This document shows, piece after piece, positions 1-4,665 of a stretch of DNA of 6,647 bases. The position numbers and the translations under genes were made by a program. Origin of the DNA: Oscillospiraceae bacterium (lineage in GTDB: Bacteria; Bacillota; Clostridia; Oscillospirales; Oscillospiraceae); contig JAFYCQ010000087.1 in the NCBI GenBank assembly GCA_017539635.1, forward strand, positions 1-6,647, in the 5' to 3' direction. How positions within the stretch are numbered: the first letter of the stretch is position 1; the number at the start of each line of letters is the position of its first letter. The notes under the pieces were generated by a model. The model had not been told where the DNA came from. It saw only the letters and a program-made list of their open reading frames with translations, and did no database searches.

Positions 1-543
1 CCGCCCATAAAGAGCTTTGACACCACGGGCAGAGTCCTCTACTGCGGCTCCTACTCCAAGATAGTCTCCCCCGGCCTCCGGGTTGGCTATCTGGTGCTGG
101 ACAAGTCCCTGCTGCAGAAGTTCTCCGTGGCAAAGCAGTGCTGCGACGTGCACACCCCCCTTTTCCCGCAGATGCTCATTGCCGAGTACATGACGAATTA
201 CGACCTGGACGCCCATATAAAGGAGAGCTGCAAGCTCTACACCGAAAAGCTCACCTGTATGCTCACCGGCCTTGAAAAGCACATGGATCCCAGAGTCAAA
301 TTCACTCGCCCGAACGGCGGTCTCTTCGTCTGGTGCACCCTGCCTGAGGGCAATTCCGGAGCCGAGGTCTGCTCCATTTTGGCGCAGAACAAGGTGGCCT
401 GTGTCCCCGGCGGCACCTTTGACCCCATGCAGCGGCGCGACAAGCCGGCGCTGCGGCTCAACTACTCCATGCCCACCATCGAGCAGATTGAAAAGGGCAC
501 CGAAATCCTGGGCAACGTCATCAAGGAATTTATAAAAGGTTGA
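1..543 (+). CDS. PLP-dependent aminotransferase, fold type I (5'-truncated by window edge)
   Basis: This is the C-terminal 180 residues of a class I/II aminotransferase. The frame is open from the first base and ends at TGA 541-543, so the start codon lies outside the window and the ATG at 94 is internal. Visible residues 16-30 (GSYSKIVSPGLRVGY) are the PLP site of fold-type I enzymes. Lys20 is the expected Schiff-base lysine, and the SP-G-LR-GY stretch holds the phosphate-binding Arg. RPNGGLFVW (103-111) and the late LRLNYS segment (Arg152, the usual substrate-carboxylate Arg) follow in the order seen in the LysN/2-aminoadipate and MocR-associated aminotransferase group. The enzyme is cytosolic and moves an amino group between an amino acid and a 2-oxo acid. 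The substrate cannot be told from this fragment, and no DNA-binding domain is visible because the N-terminus is missing. trpS follows after a 123-nt structured gap, with no clear terminator between them. Confidence 0.9.
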   Translation, partial: PPIKSFDTTGRVLYCGSYSKIVSPGLRVGYLVLDKSLLQKFSVAKQCCDVHTPLFPQMLIAEYMTNYDLDAHIKESCKLYTEKLTCMLTGLEKHMDPRVKFTRPNGGLFVWCTLPEGNSGAEVCSILAQNKVACVPGGTFDPMQRRDKPALRLNYSMPTIEQIEKGTEILGNVIKEFIKG

Positions 544-572
544 AATAAAATCGACCTTATCTGATCTAAGCC

Positions 573-605
573 GTTTTTCTCGCCGCAAAGCGGCAACCGA
601 AAAAC
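573..605 (+). promoter_or_regulatory. Leader hairpin I upstream of trpS
   Basis: Two nested stems are seen in the sequence. GTTTTTC (573-579) pairs with GAAAAAC (599-605), and inside it GCCGC (582-586) pairs with GCGGC (590-594) around an AAA loop; a 2x4 internal loop separates them. No T-run follows on the plus strand, so it does not look like a standard terminator for the aminotransferase gene. It sits just before the SD-blocking hairpin, so it may be part of the same structured leader, a processing site or a stabilising element. The role is inferred; the pairing is directly visible. Confidence 0.5.
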
Positions 606-613
606 ATGGCACT

Positions 614-664
614 TTATGACCATTCCTTTTATGGTTGTTTTGTGCCTGGAAGGAATGGTCATAA
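614..664 (+). promoter_or_regulatory. Perfect 15-bp inverted repeat covering the trpS ribosome binding site
   Basis: Positions 614-628 are exactly complementary to 650-664, with a 21-nt loop and two possible G-T pairs extending inward. The only plausible SD of trpS, GGAAGGA (648-654), lies in the 3' arm and loop edge, and the stem ends just before the ATG at 667. If folded in mRNA, the SD would be hidden, implying translational control of trpS. GGCAC (608-612) just outside the stem can also pair with GTGCC (642-646) in the loop, which would form an H-type pseudoknot. No T-box motif is present. Alternatively the repeat could be a DNA operator. Base pairing is seen; function is inferred. Confidence 0.55.
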
Positions 665-666
665 TA

Positions 667-1665
667 ATGGACGAGAAAAAGACGATTTTCAGCGGCATAC
701 AGCCCTCCGGCGACCTGACCCTGGGCTCATACCTGGGCGCGATCAAAAACTGGGTGGAGCTGGCCGACGAATACGAGTGCTTCTACTGTATAGTAGATAT
801 GCACGCCATAACCGTGCGGCAGGAGCCGCAGCTTCTCAGGAAGAGGACCCTGGCCCAGCTGGCCCAGTACATCGCCTGCGGCCTGGACCCGGAGAAAAAC
901 ACCATATTCATCCAGAGCCACGTCCCCGCCCACGCGGAGCTGGCCTGGGTGCTGTCCTGCTACACCGTGTTCGGGGGGCTCTCCCGCATGTCCCAGGTCA
1001 AGGACGAATCCGCCAAGAACGCCGACAACATAAACGCCGGCCTCTTCACCTACCCCTCCCTCATGGCGGCGGACATCCTGCTTTACCAGGCTGATCTGGT
1101 GCCCGTGGGCAGCGACCAGAAGCAGCACGTGGAATTGGCCCGCGACGTGGCGGGGCGCTTCAACGGCGTTTATGGCGACGTTTTTACCATGCCGGAGGTG
1201 TTCATCCCCAAGGTGGGGGCCCGCATCATGAGTCTCACCTCTCCAGAAAACAAGATGTCCAAATCCGACAAGGACCCCGGCGGCTGCATCTACATCATGC
1301 AGAAGCCCGAGGAGATAATGCGCTCCTTTAAAAGGGCCGTCACCGACAGCGAGACCTGCGTCCGCTACGCGCCCGACACGAAGCCCGGTGTATCCAACCT
1401 CATGAGCATTTACTCCGTCGCCTCCGGAAAGAGCTTTTCCGAGATCGAGGCGGAGTTTGAGGGCCGCGGCTACGGCGACTTCAAGCTTGCCGTTGGCGAG
1501 TCGGTGGTCGAGCTCCTCCGTCCCATACGGGAGGAGGCCGAGCGCATCCTCGCCGACAAGGCGTACATCGAAAGCGTTTACAAAACGGGAGCGCAGCGGG
1601 CGTCCTATGTCGCCGAAAAGACGCTCCGCAAGGTATATAAAAAGGTAGGCTTTGTCCAAAAATAA
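667..1665 (+). CDS. trpS: Tryptophanyl-tRNA synthetase (TrpRS)
   Basis: This cytosolic class Ic aminoacyl-tRNA synthetase activates tryptophan with ATP and charges tRNA-Trp. From the ATG at 667 the protein is 332 residues, close to the usual 325-340. The N-terminus IFSGIQPSGDLTLGSYLGAI (7-26) is the family opening, with TLGS (18-21) as the HIGH signature. GSDQKQHVELARD is the adenylate-side motif, and NKMSKSD carries an intact KMSKS at 196-200. The frame stays open upstream to ATG 616 and ATG 655. I choose 667 because the encoded MDEKKTIFSG start matches the family and ATG 655 abuts the SD GGAAGGA (648-654). The SD lies 12 nt from 667, which is rather far, and it is inside a 15-bp hairpin. 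A tagO-like gene follows after 22 nt, suggesting one transcript. Confidence 0.97.
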   Translation: MDEKKTIFSGIQPSGDLTLGSYLGAIKNWVELADEYECFYCIVDMHAITVRQEPQLLRKRTLAQLAQYIACGLDPEKNTIFIQSHVPAHAELAWVLSCYTVFGGLSRMSQVKDESAKNADNINAGLFTYPSLMAADILLYQADLVPVGSDQKQHVELARDVAGRFNGVYGDVFTMPEVFIPKVGARIMSLTSPENKMSKSDKDPGGCIYIMQKPEEIMRSFKRAVTDSETCVRYAPDTKPGVSNLMSIYSVASGKSFSEIEAEFEGRGYGDFKLAVGESVVELLRPIREEAERILADKAYIESVYKTGAQRASYVAEKTLRKVYKKVGFVQK

Positions 1666-1687
1666 AGCTCACCTTCGGTGAAACTCC

Positions 1688-2791
1688 ATGATCAATAACG
1701 GCACATACTTAGACATAATACTGGCTATCGTCATAGCGGGGGTACTGAGCTTCCTTACGACGCCCATTGTAAAGCACTTCGCCGCCTCCGTAGGCGCTAT
1801 GGACGTCCCCACGGAGGCCCGGCGCGTCCACGACCACCCCATTCCCCGCCTGGGCGGACTTGCCATCTTTATCGCCTTTCTGGTGGCGGTGGTGCTCTTC
1901 GCCAACATCACAAAGCAGGTGCGCGGCATACTTTTAGGCGCGCTCGTGGTGGTAATTATCGGCGTCATCGACGATATCACTCCCCTGCCGGCGCTTTTGA
2001 AGTTCATCGTACAGATAGGGGCGGCGCTGATTGCCGTTTACCACGGCGTCGTAATTGAGGTGCTGTCTAATCCTCTCGTCATGAGCGCCACGGAATACCT
2101 CAAATTCGGCTCCCTGGCGATACCCATAACCGTTTTGTGGATAGTCGCAATAACCAACTCCGTGAACCTCATCGACGGGCTGGACGGGCTGGCGGTGGGC
2201 GTTTCGGCCATTGCCTCCGTCATGATGCTGGTGATAGCCCTTATAGTCTCGGAGCACAATGTAGCCGTCATTTTAGCGGCCCTGGTCGGAGCATGCGTGG
2301 GCTTTATGCCCTACAACATAAACCCGGCCAAGATATTTATGGGCGACACGGGCGCGCTGTTATTGGGCTTCGTGCTGGCTACGGTGTCGATAATAGGACT
2401 GTTCAAGTTCTACGCCGTCATATCCTTCGCCGTACCCTTCCTGGTTCTGGGACTTCCGCTTTTCGACACGGGCTTTGCCTTTTTCCGGCGGCTTATCCAC
2501 GGTCAGAACCCCATGAAACCGGACAGGGGGCATTTCCACCACCGACTCCTGGACAAGGGCTTTTCCCAGAAGCAGGCCGTGGCTATCCTTTATGTCATCG
2601 CCGCCGTTTTGGGCCTTGCCGCCGTAGTTATAACCACCGGCGGAGAGATGCGGGCTATAATATTCGTAATAGCCTTCTGCATCTGCGGGGCAATCATGGC
2701 CGCCATAATGCGAAAGCATAAAAAGCAGACCCAGGAGCAGAATACTGAGGAAGAAAAGGAAAAAAACGAAGACAATAAGGAAGAAAAATAG
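1688..2791 (+). CDS. tagO: UDP-GlcNAc:undecaprenyl-phosphate GlcNAc-1-phosphate transferase (TagO/WecA, MraY family)
   Basis: This polytopic membrane enzyme moves GlcNAc-1-P from UDP-GlcNAc to undecaprenyl phosphate on the cytosolic face, the first step of teichoic acid or other wall/surface glycan synthesis. The 367-residue protein has about 10-11 hydrophobic segments. Family motifs come in order: VHDHPIPRLGG (47-57), the Mg-binding Asp pair in GVIDD (92-96), NSVNLIDGLDGLA (157-169), NPAKIFMGDTGALLLG (212-227, with Asp220), and the His motif DRGHFHHRL (279-287). The His motif and length favour TagO/WecA over MraY proper. The C-terminus (342-367) is a Lys/Glu-rich hydrophilic tail after the last membrane segment. 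The SD is probably GGTGA (1677-1681), 6 nt before the ATG. A terminator follows directly. The acceptor polymer cannot be told, as no other wall genes are adjacent. Confidence 0.93.
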   Translation: MINNGTYLDIILAIVIAGVLSFLTTPIVKHFAASVGAMDVPTEARRVHDHPIPRLGGLAIFIAFLVAVVLFANITKQVRGILLGALVVVIIGVIDDITPLPALLKFIVQIGAALIAVYHGVVIEVLSNPLVMSATEYLKFGSLAIPITVLWIVAITNSVNLIDGLDGLAVGVSAIASVMMLVIALIVSEHNVAVILAALVGACVGFMPYNINPAKIFMGDTGALLLGFVLATVSIIGLFKFYAVISFAVPFLVLGLPLFDTGFAFFRRLIHGQNPMKPDRGHFHHRLLDKGFSQKQAVAILYVIAAVLGLAAVVITTGGEMRAIIFVIAFCICGAIMAAIMRKHKKQTQEQNTEEEKEKNEDNKEEK

Positions 2792-2794
2792 AAG

Positions 2795-2831
2795 ATCGCC
2801 GCCTGGGGATTTACCTCAAGCGGCGATTTTT
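2795..2831 (+). terminator. Rho-independent terminator between tagO-like gene and folD (possibly bidirectional)
   Basis: ATCGCCGC (2795-2802) pairs perfectly with GCGGCGAT (2820-2827). The stem can extend inward through TGGGG/CCTCA pairing with one mismatch and one G-T pair. TTTTT (2827-2831) follows on the plus strand. It starts 4 nt after the tagO-like stop codon and ends 4 nt before the folD stop on the other strand. Read on the minus strand, a TTTTT run occurs about 7 nt past the stem, so it may also end folD transcription, less efficiently. Confidence 0.88.
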
Positions 2832-2834
2832 GTG

Positions 2835-3692
2835 TTATCTTTTCACCTGTTTTTTGCATGCCTCCGCCACCTGCAGCGCCAGGACGGCGGTAGTTACGGT
2901 GCCGACTCCTCCCGGCACCGGGGTGACGGCGGCGACTGTCTTTTCCGCCTCCTCAAAGGCCACGTCGCCGCAGAGGCGATTTTTCTCCTCACTCCAGCTC
3001 ATGCCCACATCCAGGACCGTCTGCCCCGGGGAGAAAAACTCCGCGCCCACGCTCTCCGCCTTGCCCAACGCCGCAACGACTATATCCGCCTGCCTTGTTA
3101 CGGCGGGCACATCGGCCGTTTTTGAGTGGCAGACGGCAACGGTGGCGTCCCGGCTTAGCAGCATGGCGGCCACCGGCCTGCCGATTACAAGGCTGCGGCC
3201 TATGACCGCCGCCTTTTTGCCCCGGGTCTCGATGTTGTAATAATCAAGCATTTCGATGCAGCTCCGGGCGGTACAGGGCGGAAAGCCCTGGCCGCTGTCG
3301 GCAAACACTCCGGCCAAAGACGCGCCGGTGACGCCGTCCACGTCTTTTTGGGGACTTATGGCGGCGCAGACGAGCTTTTCATCCACGCCCCTCGGCAGCG
3401 GGCGCATGAGCAAAATGCCGTGAACGGCGCTGTTGTCGTTCAGCTCCCGGACCTTTTCCAGAAGCTCCGCCGTGGTGACGGTTTGGGGAAGCGCCTCCTT
3501 CAAAACACCGATGCCCAGGCGGGCGCAGCGCTTTGCCGCCGCGTTTTCGTAAGCTAAATCGTCCGGCCTCTCCCCGGCTCTTAATATGGCGAGGCAGGGA
3601 ACAACACCGGTATCTGACAGCTCCGAAACAAGGAGCTGTGTTTTTTCGTCAAGGGCGGCCGCCACAGGGGCGCCGCGAAGCAGCTCTGCCAT
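2835..3692 (-). CDS. folD: FolD-family methylenetetrahydrofolate dehydrogenase / methenyltetrahydrofolate cyclohydrolase
   Basis: FolD is a cytosolic one-carbon enzyme that oxidises 5,10-methylene-THF with NAD(P)+ and hydrolyses methenyl-THF to 10-formyl-THF, which feeds purine and formyl-Met synthesis. The 285-residue product is of usual length. It shows the catalytic-domain segment around Tyr48, GILLMRPLPRGVDE (92-105), KDVDG (116-120), the Rossmann segment GKKAAVIGRSLVIGRPVA (158-175) and the closing PVPGGVGTVT (258-267). Two canonical positions differ. Bacterial FolD usually has Y-x-x-x-K, but here Tyr48+4 is Ala52 and the Lys comes at +6 (Lys54); the usual Gln of QLPLP is Met96. I think this is a clostridial FolD subgroup, so activity is likely but not certain. 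The start is well set: SD AGAGGTGG (3699-3706) lies 6 nt before the ATG. It is divergent from sigG and convergent with the tagO-like gene. Confidence 0.92.
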   Translation of the reverse strand: MAELLRGAPVAAALDEKTQLLVSELSDTGVVPCLAILRAGERPDDLAYENAAAKRCARLGIGVLKEALPQTVTTAELLEKVRELNDNSAVHGILLMRPLPRGVDEKLVCAAISPQKDVDGVTGASLAGVFADSGQGFPPCTARSCIEMLDYYNIETRGKKAAVIGRSLVIGRPVAAMLLSRDATVAVCHSKTADVPAVTRQADIVVAALGKAESVGAEFFSPGQTVLDVGMSWSEEKNRLCGDVAFEEAEKTVAAVTPVPGGVGTVTTAVLALQVAEACKKQVKR

Positions 3693-3698
3693 AAATGA

Positions 3699-3747
3699 CC
3701 ACCTCTTTTACGGCTAAAGTTTACCAAATTTCACTTTGCCTTGTCAA
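3699..3747 (-). promoter_or_regulatory. Sigma-A promoter and SD of folD
   Basis: Read on the minus strand there is a perfect TTGACA -35 (3742-3747), an 18-nt spacer and TAAACT as -10 (3718-3723, 4 of 6 consensus). A TGG just before it gives an extended -10. Transcription would start near 3711, leaving a leader of only about 20 nt that contains the SD AGAGGTGG (3699-3706). This predicts simple, unattenuated vegetative expression of folD. Boxes are seen; promoter use is inferred. Confidence 0.75.
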
Positions 3748-3757
3748 TAGCCCCGCT

Positions 3758-3786
3758 GAATAACAGAACTGCCGCAGGGAAATACT
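3758..3786 (+). promoter_or_regulatory. Candidate sigma-F/sigma-G-type promoter of sigG
   Basis: GGAAATACT (3778-3786) fits the sigma-F -10 consensus GGNNANANT at every fixed position. GAATA (3758-3762), 15 nt upstream, resembles the -35 (sigma-F GYATA, sigma-G GHATR), with one mismatch to the sigma-F form. Transcription would start near 3793, giving a leader of about 29 nt before the TTG start. Sigma-F-driven sigG transcription in the forespore is the known arrangement in Bacillus. The -10 lies in the left arm of an inverted repeat and the -35 is 10 nt from the divergent folD -35. Confidence 0.6.
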
Positions 3787-3803
3787 GTTTTTGCAGTATT
3801 TTT
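3780..3803 (+). repeat. Inverted repeat / terminator-like hairpin overlapping the sigG promoter -10
   Basis: AAATACTG (3780-3787) is exactly complementary to CAGTATTT (3794-3801) around a TTTTTG loop, and TTTTT (3799-3803) ends the right arm. In RNA made from further upstream it would look like a weak AT-rich terminator or a leader hairpin 4 nt before the sigG SD. If the overlapping sigma-F-like promoter is used, transcription begins inside the repeat and the full hairpin cannot form, so a DNA-level operator is then more likely. The function is not determined. Confidence 0.45.
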
Positions 3804-3807
3804 AAGC

Positions 3808-3824
3808 GAGGTGGTCCGTTTTTG
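3808..3824 (+). promoter_or_regulatory. SD and TTG start codon of sigG
   Basis: GAGGTGG (3808-3814) lies 7 nt upstream of TTG (3822-3824). Initiation here gives a protein beginning MLGKVEICGV, which lines up with the start of Bacillus SigG (MSRNKVEICGV). The longer reading from TTG 3741 has no SD, overlaps both promoters and encodes a non-conserved stretch. Confidence 0.88.
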
Positions 3825-4592
3825 CTGGGCAAGGTGGAAATATGCGGGGTATCGACGTCAACCTTAAGGGTTCTGAAAAACGAGGAGACCATGGAGCTTT
3901 TGCGCCATGCCCACGCCGGGGACAAAAAGGCCCGGGAGGAGCTGGTGGCGGGAAACCTCCGGCTGGTGCTCTCCGTCATACAGAAATTCACCAACCGGGG
4001 CGTCTCCGCCGACGACCTTTTCCAGGTGGGGTGCATAGGGCTCATTAAGGCAATAGACAACTTCAACACCGACCTTGACGTGCGCTTTTCCACCTACGGC
4101 GTGCCTATGATAGTGGGCGAGATCCGCCGGTATCTGCGGGACAACAGCGCGCTGCGCATATCCCGCAGCTTAAGAGACACTGCCTACAAGGTCCTGCAGG
4201 CAAAGGAAAAGCTCATGTCCCAGTCCCAGCGCGAGCCCACGGAGGAGGAGATCTCCCGCCTCACCGGCATACCGCGAAGCGAGATAGTCGCCGCTATGGA
4301 CGCCATTTTAGAGCCCGTCTCCCTTTACGAGCCGGTCTATTCCGACAGCGGCGACTCCGTCCGGGGCATAGACCAGATAAGCGACACGAAAAACACCGAC
4401 GAGAGCTGGCTCCAGCGCATTGCCATCGGAGAAGCAATAGAGGCCCTGTCCCCCAGGGAAAAGCAGATCCTGTCCATGCGATACTTCGAGGGCAGGACAC
4501 AAATGCAGGTGGCCTCGGAGATAGGTATTTCCCAGGCCCAGGTGTCGAGGCTCGAAAAAAACGCCATAAACAGGATAAAACGCAATATTTAG
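3822..4592 (+). CDS. sigG: RNA polymerase sporulation sigma factor SigG (late forespore)
   Basis: Sigma-G directs RNA polymerase to late forespore genes such as those for spore DNA protection and germination. From the TTG at 3822 the protein is 256 residues, against 260 in B. subtilis as I recall. The N-terminal KVEICGV (4-10) is a SigG hallmark that separates it from SigF. Region 2 has DDLFQVGCIGLIKAIDNF (64-81) and FSTYGVPMIVGEIRRYLRD (89-107). Region 3 has SRSLRDTAYKVLQAKEKL (114-131) and EPVSLYEPVYSDSGD (164-178). Region 4 has the helix-turn-helix within 226-254 (ASEIGISQAQVSRLEK, 231-246). No anti-sigma gene is adjacent. spoIIGA and sigE, its usual upstream neighbours, are replaced by divergent folD. 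The poor start codon and the sigma-F-like promoter suggest low, forespore-timed synthesis. No terminator separates it from ilvE. Confidence 0.96.
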   Translation: MLGKVEICGVSTSTLRVLKNEETMELLRHAHAGDKKAREELVAGNLRLVLSVIQKFTNRGVSADDLFQVGCIGLIKAIDNFNTDLDVRFSTYGVPMIVGEIRRYLRDNSALRISRSLRDTAYKVLQAKEKLMSQSQREPTEEEISRLTGIPRSEIVAAMDAILEPVSLYEPVYSDSGDSVRGIDQISDTKNTDESWLQRIAIGEAIEALSPREKQILSMRYFEGRTQMQVASEIGISQAQVSRLEKNAINRIKRNI

Positions 4593-4593
4593 C

Positions 4594-4622
4594 TTGAAAT
4601 GAGCCGCTTAGGTTGGTATAAT
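4594..4622 (+). promoter_or_regulatory. Sigma-A promoter of ilvE-deoC
   Basis: TTGAAA (4594-4599), a 17-nt spacer and a perfect TATAAT (4617-4622) preceded by TGG give a near-consensus vegetative promoter with extended -10. It begins 2 nt after the sigG stop. The start would be near 4629, giving a leader of about 37 nt with the SD AGAAGGT (4652-4658) 7 nt before the ATG at 4666. The leader is too short for a T-box or peptide attenuator, so any regulation probably acts at the promoter. Confidence 0.85.
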
Positions 4623-4665
4623 TATTTATTATCAAAAGAATACTTCCGAAAAGAAGGTCAATAAA

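Noticed and set aside
616..666. N-terminal extension of trpS starting at ATG 616 or ATG 655
   Set aside because: The added residues are hydrophobic and unlike any TrpRS start, they are coded by the inverted repeat, and ATG 655 directly abuts the SD. ATG 667 gives the family N-terminus.
544..666. T-box riboswitch or Trp-rich leader peptide for trpS
   Set aside because: There is no AGGGTGG-type T-box sequence or terminator/antiterminator pair, the gap is too short, and the short frame from ATG 606 has no run of Trp codons.
727..1659. Long minus-strand open frame opposite trpS (310 codons)
   Set aside because: It is a shadow of codon bias in a GC-rich gene; it has no recognisable domain, and the plus strand encodes a clear TrpRS.
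3697..3816. 9-bp inverted repeat GACCACCTC (3697-3705) / GAGGTGGTC (3808-3816) flanking the folD-sigG region
   Set aside because: Both copies are the ribosome binding sites of the two divergent genes and match the 16S rRNA 3' end, so the symmetry needs no operator.
3806..3820. T-box-like string AGGTGGTCCG before sigG
   Set aside because: It is explained by the sigG SD; no stem I, specifier or terminator surrounds it, and the gene is not an aminoacylation or amino acid gene.
3741..3821. Longer sigG reading from TTG 3741
   Set aside because: It has no SD, overlaps the divergent promoters and the inverted repeat, and adds sequence not found in SigG. The TTG at 3822 has a strong SD and restores the conserved N-terminus.
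4600..4665. CodY box upstream of ilvE
   Set aside because: AT-rich sequence near 4623-4641 has only loose similarity to the AATTTTCWGAAAATT palindrome, so no operator is claimed.
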